Shown here: piece by piece, positions 1-12,310 of the stretch
Numbering within the stretch: the stretch's first letter is position 1
Layout of the letters: each line of letters starts with the position of its first letter
Source of the DNA: Costus lasius
Taxonomy: Eukaryota > Streptophyta > Magnoliopsida > Zingiberales > Costaceae
Reading direction: 5' to 3'
Assembly: GCA_027563935.2 (NCBI GenBank)
Contig: CM050451.1
Location: 102,761,565 to 102,825,564 of the forward strand
Length of the DNA stretch: 64,000 nt
Translations under genes and position numbers: made by a program
The notes under the pieces: generated by a model
Seen by the model: the letters and a program-made list of their open reading frames with translations, nothing else
The model's database searches: none
Told to the model about the DNA's origin: nothing

Positions 1-1018
1 TTCTCTTACAGTTTCATACAATTCACCCGTGTTTTCTCTAGATTGCAGCATTGTGCACTCAACAACCACAAGTATAATGTAATACGATTCTCCTGCCGAT
101 TGATTATACCTAATTCTTAAAGAAAATAAAATTTTAATTATGATATTAAATGGAGCGGATCTTGAGAAGAACCTTTCATATAACCCACATAGAGAGAGCC
201 GAAATGATGATAGAGCAGCATCGGTTAGGCATTGCAGGACCACACAGAGACGGGGAAGGAAACAAAGAAATGAATAAAATGAAACGTTGGGCAGGCTACG
301 CATGACGTCTCTAGTTGAGAGAAAACATTACCGACCTAAAGCTTGAGAATAATTCGAATCTGGCAGGATAAGTTATTGCTTGTATCTTTTCTAATCTAAG
401 TTCTACATAGAATTGGTAGTTTTGGAGGAAATTATCAAACATAAGTTGGGCAAACGGAGTAGGTGATGAGAAAAAGATCGAAGACTTGCTTGATCCATGG
501 CTACTACAACCTTATAAGGAAAGGAAGCACATTGTGATTGCTCCTCTCAGTTAAGTGGATTAGATGCTACAATACATATACTTGGATTGTTCCTCAACCA
601 CAACTGCATCTAACTACATGCATTTATAGCACATTTTTTTACGGAACAGAAAGATAATTTCATATCGTCAAAAAAGAAAATCGAGATAATTTATAGCTTG
701 TTCTCTTTTGAGATAATCTATTATCGCTATTGCCATCGAACCATAGAGGGCAGATGCAAAGGGCACATGCAAACAGAAACAAAGGGAACTCAAAGCCTGA
801 AACAAAGGAAAGAGCTAACCAAAAGTACAAAAAAGACAGGCGGCATAGTCCACCGACGTCAACTCAGCAACAATGATTTAGAATTCGGCAGTATAGCCAA
901 TAGTCTAACCCGAACACAACCCGTGACCCAAATAGTCTAACCTGAACATAATCAGTTTAATTAATTGGGTCAAGAGGTAGAACCCAAACACGACACACAG
1001 GTAAACCTAGCACAACTG

Positions 1019-1115
1019 AGTAACCCATTTAATAAACGGGTTAAGTATTAATTGTGATTTGACATGACCCAAATAACATATTTATGACGTCACTTGCAAA
1101 CCCAACTCGACACGA
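1019..1115. repeat. Dispersed repeat, copy 1
   Basis: This stretch (containing CATTTAATAAACGGGTTAAG, then TGATTTGACATGACC and AACATATTTAT) aligns over about 100 bp with 28146-28250 on the same strand. The two copies are diverged. The family was not identified; it resembles the GGGTC-rich non-autonomous DNA transposons common in plants. Confidence 0.4.
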
Positions 1116-1558
1116 CCCAAAGAACTTAGATAAGTATCATCTTTTTCCATCAAAGTTCATTGCACTAAAGAAAAAAATATTATGCTCATTATTTCAGGTG
1201 TGTCTGCACTTAACCTAACGTTCACATCAAAGGATACAAACCTAAGCTGTAATGTTCAAAATCACAACTATTTTGAACAATTCGATGTAAGATTCAAATT
1301 AGTTAATAACATATGCACGTCGAATACAAAGCGTTTGACATATCTGAACAAAGCCGAAAACCCTATTGAACACTACAAAAGCTACAGATCATTCCGTAAC
1401 ATCGATCACAAAAAGCTTGAATCAACTTGGGGTTATATCTTGGACCTTCTACGAAGCTTATAAATTTTGATGCAGGAGTGAAGCTTGAATCAACTGTTTA
1501 GAGGCCTAACCTTATGGAACAGTAGGCGGCGAACAACTGGGAGCAAATGGCAGAGAAG

Positions 1559-1711
1559 CTGCGACTAGGTGAGGACGAATAGCAGGAGGAGGCGGCGAAT
1601 GGCAGCAGGCTGCGAGTAGCAGACGGCAGGAGGAGGTGGCGGCAGGCGGAGCAAATGGAGGAGCAGGCGGCAAATGGCGAACAACAGTAGGCTGCGATTA
1701 GGTGAGGACGA
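1559..1711 (+). repeat. Direct repeat of a 21-bp word in a GC-rich patch
   Basis: The word CTGCGACTAGGTGAGGACGAA begins near 1559 and recurs with one change near 1691. Between the copies lie short GGCGGCAAATGG-type reiterations. It looks like local slippage, not a gene. Confidence 0.45.
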
Positions 1712-3221
1712 AGGAGGCGTTGAGAGGCTGCGACTCAGGCTCGGGCGGCTGTGGAACAATTGAAAGTAAAAAAACAAAGCTTTTAGAAAGGGACAATTAG
1801 GTTAACTTAGATCTCACCGTCGATTAGAAATTAAATGATGGAGATCAACATATGAAATAGTATTTTATATGAAATATATAAAATAAATATGTTAAATAAA
1901 TTACTCCATTTATAATCTGACGTAATTTAAATATTTTTAGATCATAAAAAATTAATTTATTTATAATTTGAATACGATTATATTTTATTCAAACTCACTT
2001 AACTTTATATCGAATCCAACCGGGTTAACAACTCGTGTTAGTTTTTGCTAACCCTGTCTTCAGTTGAGCATGTCCAGATTTTTTAAATCATTAAATAGAC
2101 GAAAATAACGCTAAGTGTAAATAAAATTTAATATCATTTCAGGGTTTGCAGTTTGCATTAGGTTTTTTTTTTTGTAATTTCATTGTTTATGTTATATTTT
2201 ATAACCGATGGGCTGATTTTACTGAGCATTGCGAATTGGGCTGTAGTTCGTAGAGTATAAATAGATTCTAGTCTATAAATAAAATATTACTTATATAAAA
2301 TTTAATTTTATACTTTTTTACACATAGGCATATTAAAATAATGAGTGTGGGTTCGCCTCCAATACCATGTTATTACTAACTAAGGTCTTTAGTAATTAAA
2401 TTAATTGACTATAAATTTAATATGGTTAAACTAAGTATATAATTTAAAATATTATATAATGTTAAGTAGTCTAAAAAAAATGTGAGCCCCAAAAATTATA
2501 TATTTAAATTTTAATAACGTAATAAGGTAGCTTATTTTTATTATAAAAATTTATACTATTTTAATAAAATAAATAATTATCTTCTAATAGTAGTGAAATA
2601 ATTAAAAGTTACATTCATAAATAAAAATAAAAATTATTATCAATAAAAATACCAAAATTTAAAATATTAATTTAAGTAAATTTCATCATAAAATAATATA
2701 TTTTTAATTAAGAAAATATATAATAATTATATAAATTAAATAGTCATATTTTAAAAAAATAATTACAAATTAATTCTTTTTAAAAAATAATATAATTAAT
2801 TAATATATGTAATAGTTTCATAGCATGTATATAATATTTTATTTATAAATAGTATTTTTACATAGCCTTCCTAAAACACCTAATGCTAGGGGCATTTTTT
2901 TTTTTCTTTTATCTAGATAATTAATCTACAGTATAATTTCTTTCTAAGTCCAATACCTAATGCGCTATTCAACTAGTTAGAATCTTAAGTTGAGAGTAGA
3001 GATGATTTGACCTAACTTGACCCCTGATTTGATTGAAGAAAACTTGAGTTGACCGAGGCTCGGGTTGGGTTCGGGTACAACCCGACTTATATAAGTTGGG
3101 TCAAGATTAGGTATGGAATTTTCACTACCCCCACCCCAAAACCCAACCCCAAACTTGCCCCGCCTAAAAAAATATATAAGCATACCCTTAAATTAAAATA
3201 ATAAAATTCTAACCCTAATCC

Positions 3222-3420
3222 TAACTTATTCCTTCCCCTCTCTCTCACCTCTCCCTTCTTCTCTCTCCCCTTCCAACTTCCATCTCCCTTCTCTCCCTCT
3301 CCACCTTGTGCATTTTTCCCTTCTCTCCCTCTCCTCCTCACACCCTCCCTCTACTCCCCCCTACACTATTGTTGCTTTGCTCGCACTCACACTGGTCGCC
3401 GCCCCACTCATGCTCACACC
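3222..3420 (+). repeat. Pyrimidine-rich tract
   Basis: Nearly continuous C and T on the plus strand, with TCTCTC and CTCCC blocks. Low-complexity sequence; open frames crossing it are compositional. Confidence 0.6.
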
Positions 3421-4081
3421 GATCGCCCAATGTGCATCAGCCACTCATGCTCGTGTCACTCGGATTCTACTACAGGATTGGGTTTAGAATGGATTTTCTC
3501 AACTCTGGCAGTTTCGAGATAGGAATCGGAGATGGGTTTAACACTCCCAGTGCTCGCCCAGACCCTTTGTTATCCAAATGTAGAAGCTCCCAGGACGCTC
3601 GACAAAACCTCAACTCACACGAATGAGCTGTTTAGTGAAACCACACCTCCACAATCTTGCTTACAATGTTACATCCCATACACTTGCGCCTAAGTGTAGG
3701 TGAGTCACCCAACACTCAATACCCACAAAAGTATAACCCTCAATTTGCACTCCTCATGATACAAAGATGGCTATTAAGGCATTGGCATAGCCTTACACAT
3801 AACCACAAGAAGATGATGCTTTGACACCTTCAAAACTATCGACATGCATGTCCGAGAGCCAGCATGATTAAGTTGTGACTCTCGGACACCTTCAAGGGTA
3901 TCGTCATAATTATGAATATGAACCTTCGAAGCACAAGTGCCCTACTAGACTGGCAACGGATCGGGTACACAAAATTTTATCCTAAATCCAAACCCGACCC
4001 AGCACCCGAACCCGACCCAAACTTGGATCAGGTATTTAAACGAGTGCCCACGGGTGATCATTATTTATATTTTGTGTAGGA

Positions 4082-4960
4082 GCTTTGTGATGCGTGTACC
4101 AAGAGGAGGACAGCTCTGAGGAGGATTGTTCGGGCGATACTACGAACGAGTGGCGTATTGTGAGTATCCCTTCTCCTACGCTCTTATTCCTTGTTAATTG
4201 CATCGAGGACGATGTATTCTTTACGTAGGGGAGGATATTTTATTTCATGGTTATTATATTTGTCTTGACTCTTTGATTTATGATATGATGTCATGTGAAT
4301 GTCTAAATGAATTTTTGGATCGTACTCAGATTATATGTATTTTCTGATGCATGATATTTTTGACCATGATATATGGTTTTATATTATTGATGATCGATTG
4401 GAAGAGAAATCAAAGAAAAAGGAGTCGCCGGCACTGTTCATCGACGGTTCTTGCAAATTACGGCTGTGAAATACTTCACAGCCGTGCTGTATTTTCTAAA
4501 CTTCTCTTTTACTTGGATTTTCGATAATCTGAAACCATGATCTATTGTAATTCCTTCATGATGATGGCTTAAACTACTTTTGGGACATGGGGGAGTAATT
4601 CACTTGATTTCCAATGACTAGATGACTTCTGACACGTTGTCTCCTCCTTCAGACGAAGCTTCAATATAAAAATTACGGCCGGAGAACGTCTGGATCGAGC
4701 GTGGCGGCGAAACCCTAAGGGGCAGCGTGGATCGCGATTTCTCCCTCGACAGTGAACGCAATTTAGGGCCTTTGGTCTCTCCGTCATCCACTCGTGAAAA
4801 GCTCTCTTTTGCTTCTTACGGTATCCAATTTATTGTTCTAGATCGCCCGCAATCCTCTCCGCAAAAATCAGGTGTTGAAGTTGACCTGGGTGTCACGTTC
4901 AGAACAGGAATTACGACAGTGGAATTGTTTACGGCACTGCCGTAAAAAGAGAAAACTATT
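4082..4960 (+). mobile_element. Athila-like plus-strand 3' end and partial LTR
   Basis: A GCATCGAGGACGATGTATTC word followed by the purine run GTAGGGGAGGATA (about 4200-4234) looks like the terminal region and polypurine tract of an Athila-type gypsy element. An LTR-like start, TGATGCATGATATTTTTGAC, follows at 4345; other LTRs in this window begin TGATG and then GCATTT. The presumed LTR contains strong inverted repeats at 4460-4485 (ACGGCTGTGAA arms) and 4928-4946 (TTTACGGC arms). It ends where minus-strand M1 remnants begin. The LTR assignment is inferred from its start motif and palindromes; no second LTR or target duplication is visible. Confidence 0.4.
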
Positions 4961-5075
4961 CTAAAAGCATCATATAAGATTCATAGCATAACTTCCAAAA
5001 GCAAATAACTAACCTATCTACCAAAAAGTAAAATAACACAAAAATAAAAACTGAGAATGAAAAAGAGAGATAGTG

Positions 5076-5093
5076 CTTGGGTTGCCTCCCAAG
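5076..5093 (-). promoter_or_regulatory. Conserved post-pol hairpin of M1
   Basis: On the minus strand CTTGGGAGGCAACCCAAG forms a perfect 6-bp stem with a 6-nt loop. It is preceded by GTCGAGCTAGTGATAAAATT. The same block follows the integrase stop in P1, M2 and P3. In M1 it survives although pol is missing. Confidence 0.55.
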
Positions 5094-5295
5094 AAGCGCT
5101 AATTTTATCACTAGCTCGACCAAAATCAACCCTGATTAAGTAACAACTCCTTGAATCGTATCTGTATGCTTTCCTTATTTTGTTCTTTGATCTCTGAATA
5201 TACAAGGTTTATCCCTAAAATAGTGTTTCACTTTAGCAAAAAAATTTCTTTGTTCCCTTATCTTCGTCAAACAATTTCAACCATTCCTTTCTTTT

Positions 5296-7883
5296 TCATC
5301 TCTTCCTCTGAATTTTCTGCTTCTTCGAAAGTAAATTAGTCTCCTCCTCATTAAGCTGACATCCTTTATCATTAGAATTCACAATATAATCCACAAAAGT
5401 ATAACTTTCAGAGTCAGAATGTTCAGCAAATAATTTATGCACATCAGTCAAAATATCATTCATAGTACTAATATCACAGCAAGATCCATTATAAGATGAG
5501 TTCTTTGTAGTTTGAGATGCCTCAAGATTTGCATTAATAAATACAGGAAAAGTAGAGTTCTCTCCAAGAAATTCATACATGAGGTTACTTGGGAGAGTTT
5601 TAATTCATACCTCTTTCCTCCATCACTATCATCACCTTTAATAAAGCATACTTCAAGCGGATCTTTCTCTATCTTGGAATTAATAGTCATCGGTGAAGTG
5701 TCTTCCAAGACTTCTACACTACAACAAGATCCTGCAAAAGATGGCTTCTTTAGATTTTCTGTCAGATCAAAATCTACAGAATCCTCACCTATCTTAAAAG
5801 TTAGCTTCCCATTTTTGACATCAATATTTGCACCAGCAGTCGCCAAAAAGGGGTGACCTAAGATTATGGGAAGCCTAGAGTCTTCCTCCATCTCGAGGAC
5901 AACAAAATCAACAGGAATAAAAAACTTACTGACCTTAATGGGCACATCCTCTAAAATACCTACTAGATGTCGTACAGAGCGGTTGGCTAACTGAAGTGAA
6001 ACAGAAGTGGGCTTCAAATCTCCAATGTCCAGCTTTTTACAAACAGGGTGTGGCATTAAGCTGACACTAGCCCCTAAATCACACAGAGCACGGTCAATAG
6101 ACATATTACCAATTAAACAAGGAATAGAAAAACTCCCTGGGTCCTTAAGCTTAGGTGGCAGCTTGTGAAAGGTATATTGATGTAAAGCTTTTTAAGTATC
6201 TCTAAAAATTTTCCAAACTGTTTGTTAATTTTTGCCTTTGCCAATCTTTGAGGGAAAGGTATCGGTGGTTTTGTAGGGAGGTGGTGGTACATAAACTGGC
6301 TTCGGCTCCCTTTCTTGCAAGGTTGTTTCTCCTTCTTTTCCCTCTTCCTCTGTAGATTCAACATTTTGCTCCTCTGAATCTTGTGTAACATCTGGTGCTC
6401 TAGGTTCTTCCAACTGTTTCCCACTGCGTGTGGTAATAGCATTGCAATACTCACGTGGGTTCACCTCTGGTTTTCCTGGTAATCTGCCTGTAGGCCTGCT
6501 TGAAGAGCTAGCCTGCTGAGCTATCTGAGTTTCCAACATCCTCTGATGAGTCTTCATAGACTCCATCTTGGAATTGATATTCTTAATAGACTCATTTACA
6601 TATCTGAATTCCTGCCTAAAATTGTCATCTTGCTTCTCTAATTGCTGTAGGAATTTTTCATTCTGTTTTGCCTATGAGGCAATGAAGTTCTCCATCATGA
6701 CCTCTAAGTTAGACTTATGGGGTGCTAGAGGTTGGTTATACTATCTTGATTGAAAATTAGAGGGTTATCGATTGTTGTTCTGAGGTGCTTGACTTTGATT
6801 TTGATCACTCTTCCAAGAAAGATTGGGATGGTTCCTCCAACCAGGGTTGTAAGTACTCGAGTATGGGTCATTCTGAGGTCATCCATTATAGTTCCCAATT
6901 GCCTTAACTTGTTCAGAATTGCACTCCCCCTGTGTAGAAACTCCTAACTGACAATCCTTTTCATTATGTCCTGCATTGCCACAAATCTCACATGAGATAG
7001 CATTAACGGTGACAAAATTAACATTCAAAGAATTGATTTTATGGGTCAAAGAATCAACCTTGGCGGCAAGCGAAGCGATAGCATCTAAATCATACTTACC
7101 TGACGCCTTAGCAGATGGTCCTCTCTCACTTACCCATTGACAATAGTTCAAAGCCATCTCCTCAAATAGATCAATCGCCTCATCCATGGTCTTATTCATG
7201 ATTGCTCCACCAGCGGCAGCATCAACTGTCATACAAGTGTTATAATTGAGAGCATTATAGAAGGTATGGACTAATACCCACTTCTCAAGGCCGTGATGCG
7301 GACACATCCTCTGAAGCTCTTTAAATCAGTCTCATGCTTCGTATAATGATTCTCCTTCCCTCTGAACAAAATTCGTGATCTGGTTCCTTAGATGAGCAGT
7401 CTTACTCAGAGGAAAGTATTTTGCTAAAAAGGCATTAGAGAGCTCCTCCCAAGTTGTTATGGAACCTGGCGGTTTTGAATGTAGCCATGCACGAGCTCTA
7501 TCCCTGAGAGAAAAGGGAAATAATCTTAGTCTCAAAGCATCACTAGAAACGCCATTCATTTTCAAAGTATCGTAGTATTTAGGAAATATTGAAAGGTGCA
7601 TATTAGGGTCCTCAGAAGGTAGTCCTCCAAATTGGTTCTGCTGAACCATGGATAGCAGAGAAGGCTTGATTTCGAAGTTATTCGCCGCAATGTTGGGGCG
7701 AACAATACTAGAGCGAACTCCTTGATAGTTTGGATTTGCATATTCCTTAAGAGTTCTCGGTTGTGGGTTTGTGTCACCCATCTTGGATTCTTCGGTCTTC
7801 TTTGCTAATTGTTTCCTGCGCAAGCGAAAAGTTCGTTCTGGTTTCGGATCTTCTTCAAATAGTTTTCTAGAACACCTGGGCAT
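5296..7883 (-). pseudogene. Athila gag-protease, M1 copy 1 (broken)
   Basis: Starts at the ATG at 7883 (MPRCSRK). Retrotransposon gag motifs follow in order: EANNFEIK-like, MVQQNQFGGLPSEDPNMHL, LRLRLFPFSLRDRARAWL and a CEICGNAGHNEKDC zinc knuckle. An aspartic-protease region has CDLGASVSLMP. Gag forms the particle; the protease would process it. Stop codons interrupt gag, including a TGA in SLYEA(stop)D where related copies have Trp. Compared with copy 2, about 123 bp is deleted near 6167, just before the protease. After EFLGENSTFPV the expected reverse transcriptase is replaced by about 70 unrelated codons ending at 5296. Not functional as written. Confidence 0.8.
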
Positions 7884-8010
7884 AAAAAATCAACCAAAGG
7901 TTATAAAGAAAATAGAAAGTATTCACTAAATGCAGAAAAGAAGAGAATTATAAAGAAAACAAAAGCCTAGTCTATCAATTCTTAGACTGAATCAATATTA
8001 GCGAAATTGG

Positions 8011-8028
8011 TCCCCGGCAACGACGCCA
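8011..8028 (-). other. Primer-binding site in the duplicated M1 unit
   Basis: Minus-strand TGGCGTCGTTGCCGGGGA, the 18-nt complement of the plant tRNA-Asp 3' end with one change. It is preceded by CATCAAGTTTT, the end of the partial LTR copy. Confidence 0.75.
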
Positions 8029-8144
8029 AAAACTTGATGTGATCCGCAAGTGTACGGATACGTCGAAGTAATAAAAATATCGATCCACAGGGACCAATGG
8101 CTAAGTACTGATTCTTACTAAAAATCATTAGCTACAGAATCTAC

Positions 8145-10466
8145 AGTCATTGGTGAAGTGTCTTCCAAGACTTCTACACTACAACAAGATCCTGCAAAAA
8201 AAGGCTTATTTAGATTTTCTGTCAGATCAAAATCTACAGAATCCTCACCTATCTTAAAAGTTAGCTTCCCATTTTTGACATCAATATTTGCACCAGCAGT
8301 CGCCAAAAAGGGGTGACCTAAGATTATGGGAAGCCTAGAGTCTTCCTCCATCTCGAGGACAACAAAATCAACAGGAATAAAAAACTTACCGACCTTAATG
8401 GGCACATCCTCTAAAATACCTACTAGATGTCGTACATAGCGGTCGGCTAACTAAAGTGAAACAGAAGTGGGCTGCCAGCATCAAATGTCTAGATTTTTAC
8501 AAACAGGGTGTGGCATTAAGCTGACACTAGCCCCTAAATTACACAGAGCACGGTCAATAGACATATTACCAATTAAATAAGGAATAGAAAAACTCCCTGG
8601 GTCCTTAAGCTTAGGTGGCAGCTTGTTCTGGATTATAGCACTGCACTCCTCTGTAAGTGCGACAGTTCCATGCTCCTCTAACTTTCTCTTGTTGGACAAA
8701 ATCTCTTTCAAAAACTTGGCATAAGAAGGCATCTGTGACAAAGTATCAGTGAAAGATATATTGATGTAAAGCTTTTTAAGTATCTCTAAAAATTTTCCAA
8801 ACTGCTTGTCAATTTTTACCTTTGCCAATCTTTGAGGGAAAGGTATCGGTGGTTTGTAGGGAGGTGGTGGTACATAAACTGACTTCGGCTCCCTTTGTTG
8901 CAAGGTTGTTTCTCCTTCTTTTCCCTCTTCCTCTGTAGATTCAACATTTTGCTCCTCTGAATCTTGTGTAACTTCTGGTGCTCTAGGTTCTTCCAACTGT
9001 TTCCCACTGCATGTGGTAATAGCATTGCAATACTCACGTGGGTTCACCTCTGGTTTTCCTGGTAATCTACCTGTAGGCCTGCTTGAAGAGCTAGCCTGCT
9101 GAGTTATCTGAGTTTCCAACATCCTCTGATGAGTCTTCATAGACTCCATCTTGGAATTGATATTCTTAATAGACTCATTTACATATCTGAATTCCTGCCT
9201 AAAATTGTCATCTTGCTTCTCTAATTGCTGTAGGAATTTTTCATTCTGTTTTGCCTACGAGGCAATGAAGTTCTCCATCATGACCTCTAAGTTAGACTTA
9301 TGGGGTGCTGGAGGTTGGTTATACTATCTTGATTAAAAATTAGAGGTTTGTCGATTGTTGTTCTGGGGTGCTTGACTTTGATTTTGATCACTCTTCCAAG
9401 AAAGATTGGGATTGTTCCTCCAACCAGGGTTGTAAGTACTCGAGTATGGGTCATTCGGAGGTCTTCCATTATAGTTCCCAATTGCCTTAACTTGTTTAGA
9501 ATTGCACTCCCCCTGTGTAGAAACTCCTAACTGACAATCCTCTGCATTATGTCATGCATTGCCACAAATCTCACATGAGATAGCATTAACGGTGACAAAA
9601 TTAACATTCAAAGAATTGATTTTATGGGTCAAAGAATCAACCTTGGCGGCAAGCGAAGCGATAGCATCTAAATCATACTTACCTGACGCCTTAGCAGATG
9701 GTCCTCTCTCACTTACCCATTGACAATGGTTCAAAGTCATCTCCTCAAATAGATCAATCGTCTCATCCATGGTCTTATTCATGATTGCTCCACCAGCGGC
9801 AGCATCAACTGTCATACAAGTGTTATAATTGAGAGCATTATAGAAGGTATGGACTAATACCCACTTCTCAAGGCCGTGATGCGGACACATCCTCTGAAGC
9901 TCTTTAAATCGGTCTCATGCTTCGTATAATGATTCTCCTTCCCTGTGAACAAAATTCGTGATCTGGTTCCTTAGATGAGCAGTCTTACTCAGGGAAAAGT
10001 ATTTTGCTAGAAAGGCATTAGAGAGCTCCTCCCAAGTTGTTATGGAACCTGGTGGTTTTGAATGTAGCCATGCACGAGCTCTATCCCTGAGAGAAAAGGG
10101 AAATAATCTTAGTCTCAAAGCATTACTAGAAACGCCATTCATTTTCAAAGTATCGCAGTACTCAAGAAATATGGAAAGGTGCATATTAGGGTCCTCAGAA
10201 GGTAGTCCTCCAAATTGGTTCTGCTGAACCATGGATAGTAGAGAAAGCTTGATTTCGAAGTTATTCGCCTCAATGTTGGGGCGAACAATACTAGAGCGAA
10301 TTCCTTGATAGTTTGGATTTGCATATTCCTTAAGAGTTCTCGGTTGTGGGTTTGTGTCACCCATCTTGGATTCTTCGGTCTTCTTTGCTAATTGTTTCTT
10401 GCGCAAGCGAAAAATTCGTTTTGGTTCCGGATCTTCTTCAAATAGTTTTCTAGAACACCTGGGCAT
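8145..10466 (-). pseudogene. Athila gag-protease, M1 copy 2 (broken)
   Basis: Near-identical duplicate of the copy at 5296-7883. The ATG is at 10466, about 130 nt inside the primer-binding site, as usual for a gypsy leader. The same gag core, zinc knuckle and protease (NLGASVSLMP, here Asn in place of the catalytic Asp) are readable. It keeps the roughly 123-bp block before the protease that copy 1 lost, with FLKEILSNKRKLEEHGTVAL. In-frame stops are shared with copy 1 at SLYEA(stop) and at a TAG in the linker after the zinc knuckle, so both lesions predate the duplication. The reading is cut at 8145 inside the protease region and joined to LTR sequence of the other unit. Confidence 0.8.
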
Positions 10467-10593
10467 AAACAATCAACCAAAGGTTATGAAGAAAATAGAA
10501 AGTATTCACTAAATGCAGAAAAGAAGAGAATTATAAAGAAAACAAAAGCCTAGTCTATCAATTATTAGACTGAATCAATATTAGCGAAATTGG

Positions 10594-10611
10594 TCCCCGG
10601 CAACGGCGCCA
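10594..10611 (-). other. M1 primer-binding site, tRNA-Asp type
   Basis: Minus-strand TGGCGCCGTTGCCGGGGA is, as I recall the plant tRNA-Asp(GTC) 3' end, a perfect 18-nt complement. It lies just inside the LTR end at 10618 and primes minus-strand DNA synthesis. Confidence 0.85.
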
Positions 10612-10617
10612 AAAACT

Positions 10618-12029
10618 TGATGTGATCCGTAAGTGTACGGATACGTCGAAGTAATAAAAATATCGATCCACAGGGACCAATGGCTAAGTACTGATTCTTA
10701 CTAAAAATCATTAGCTAAACTAATCTGAGAGAAAATGAAGTTTATCACTACTGAACAAAAGCGACAAAAGGCAATTTGGGTTTTGCAATCAATTTATGGA
10801 AAGTTCATGATTTCGGGTTCACCACTCTATGCTTCATGACTTATTAAAATTAAAGAAATCTTAGGAAGGATTTACTATGTTGAAGGGGATTTATCCGCAT
10901 ATACAGATTGCCCCTTCTCAGTAGTACAATCCGGTGTTTATCTGACTTAATCCCCTACTCTCGTGGTTATTAACTCAAGATAAACCCAATGAGTTTTTGA
11001 TAAATCTAAGATCCCTCAAGTCAATTCGAACTACTCTCGTGTTCAAATCGATTTGTCCAAATATTGTAGATCTGATGTCTCAATTCACTTCTCAGTACTT
11101 CTTGAGACGTCTAAAACATGAGAATCATGGCCAGTAATTATCATGTGATTAATGCAATAATAATTGAATCTAACAAGAATAAATAACTTCATAAGATGTA
11201 TAAAGCAATCAAGTCATGAGAACAAAGAGGGCTACGCCCTTAATCATGAATAGGAGTTTATGATGACATGCTACACATGTTCACGTTTAAGAATTCCATG
11301 TTAATGATTACAATCGGCTAAAAAATATGAAAAAGATGAAGGAAGACAAGGATTAATGTTTCCTGATGAAGATCGTCGCCAATAATCCTTGGAATCGAAG
11401 CCTTTTCGTTGGTCGCCGCCCGATGCCCTAGATCTCGCCTCCTCCTTGGTTCTTGCCTTGAAAATTCACCAAAAGGTCCTCAAACTCGACCCAAAGCTCC
11501 CTTAAATAGTTCCCCATCCTTCTATTAGGTTTCCCCCAAAATTTGGCTCAAAAATGGGTCGAATCGAATGAGAAATGGAGTCAAAACCGAAACTGGCGAA
11601 CAAAATTACGGCCATAAAAATTTTCACGGGCGGCTATATTTTCTTCTGTTCAATTCTGGGTTAAAAATACGGCTGTGAAAATTTTCACGGGCAGGCCATA
11701 AAACTCTCTGTGAAAAACGTCAAAAAGCACTGCATAAATTATTGCCGTAATTATTTTCACGGGCAAGGCGTATTTTTCAAACTTGCTCCTATTCTCATGA
11801 AATTTGGTAGGTGACTTTGTCTCGGCGTCTGGAATCTATTCGTGCACTTGGATCTTTCAAAATCCATCAAAATTTGGTCATTTTTACCTAAAATATGACA
11901 AAAGTGAAGAGAGGTGAAGATTCCGAACAAACAAAAGGATTTAAACCAAAATGAGTAAGAACATGATAGAAAAGAGAGATATTTTATAGTAAAAGCATAA
12001 TAAAAATTTTATATAAATGCATGTCATCA
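10618..12029 (-). repeat. M1 5' LTR
   Basis: Read on the minus strand it begins TGATGACATGCATTTATATA and ends ACGGATCACATCA next to the primer site: 1412 bp with TG and CA ends. The terminal layout matches the other Athila LTRs here. It carries repeated TTTTCACGGGC and ACGGCTGTGAAA blocks (11600-11770 on the plus strand) able to pair with each other. The outer flank is ACACG (12030-12034); no matching target copy was found. Confidence 0.75.
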
Positions 12030-12058
12030 ACACGCATAACTCTTGATCCTCGAGTTGA

Positions 12059-12310
12059 GTCCCTGCATATCCACATGCAAAACTCTATGCTCAATGCTTT
12101 TTGCTTGACTCTTGACTTATAGACTCATGTCAATCTTAGTAACACTGACACCTTGTCCTCAACTCTAGGGGACTAAAAACCACTGCCACCTGTCATGACA
12201 AATCACGGCATGTCCACGTGCATAACTCTATGCTCAATACTTTTGGCTTGACCCTCGCCTTATGGACTCATGTCAACCTCAACTCTAGGGGACTAAGAAA
12301 CACCATCATT
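12059..12310 (+). repeat. Imperfect tandem repeat of about 120 bp
   Basis: Two copies share CATAACTCTATGCTCAAT-type sequence, GACTCATGTCAA and CTCAACTCTAGGGGACTAA. The first (about 12059-12190) has roughly 30 bp absent from the second (about 12205-12310). Non-coding; family unknown. Confidence 0.65.

Larger units (their letters stand above)
1..3950. other. Intergenic stretch with no recognisable gene
   Basis: I see no conserved protein, RNA gene or complete element here. About 1790-2990 is very AT-rich. About 1500-1780 is locally rich in GGC/GCA triplets. About 3220-3420 is almost pure pyrimidine on the plus strand. Short open frames (for example 1182-1463) show no recognisable domain. Scattered remnants of a repeat rich in the word GACCC occur near 900-1110, 3050-3140 and 3960-4060. 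Confidence 0.6.
5685..10717 (-). repeat. 2.5-kb tandem duplication inside M1
   Basis: Unit 5685-8134 and unit 8145-10717 align from the protease through gag and the primer-binding site to about 100 bp into the LTR. A filler of roughly 10 bp lies at the junction. Offsets are 2583 bp at the primer site and 2460 bp at the protease; the difference is the deletion in unit 1. The breakpoints lie inside the LTR and inside the protease, not at element ends, so this is a later duplication and not a transposition. Confidence 0.85.
4990..12029 (-). mobile_element. Athila-like Ty3/gypsy element M1, gag-protease only, with internal tandem duplication
   Basis: Read on the minus strand, the order is LTR (12029-10618), tRNA-Asp primer site, gag and protease, a second partial LTR piece with primer site (8134-8011), gag and protease again, then the conserved post-integrase hairpin and a short tail. 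Reverse transcriptase, RNase H and integrase are absent: the frame leaves the protease-adjacent motif EFLGENSTFPV near 5570 and runs through unrelated residues straight to the post-pol region. It therefore depends on other elements for mobility, or is simply deleted. No complete 3' LTR was found, and the lower boundary is approximate. Confidence 0.75.

Noticed and set aside
1182..1463. 93-codon plus-strand frame
   Set aside because: No recognisable domain, no promoter or neighbour support; expected by chance in this length.
3306..3626. 106-codon Pro/Ser-rich frame
   Set aside because: Product of the CT-rich tract; no conserved motif.
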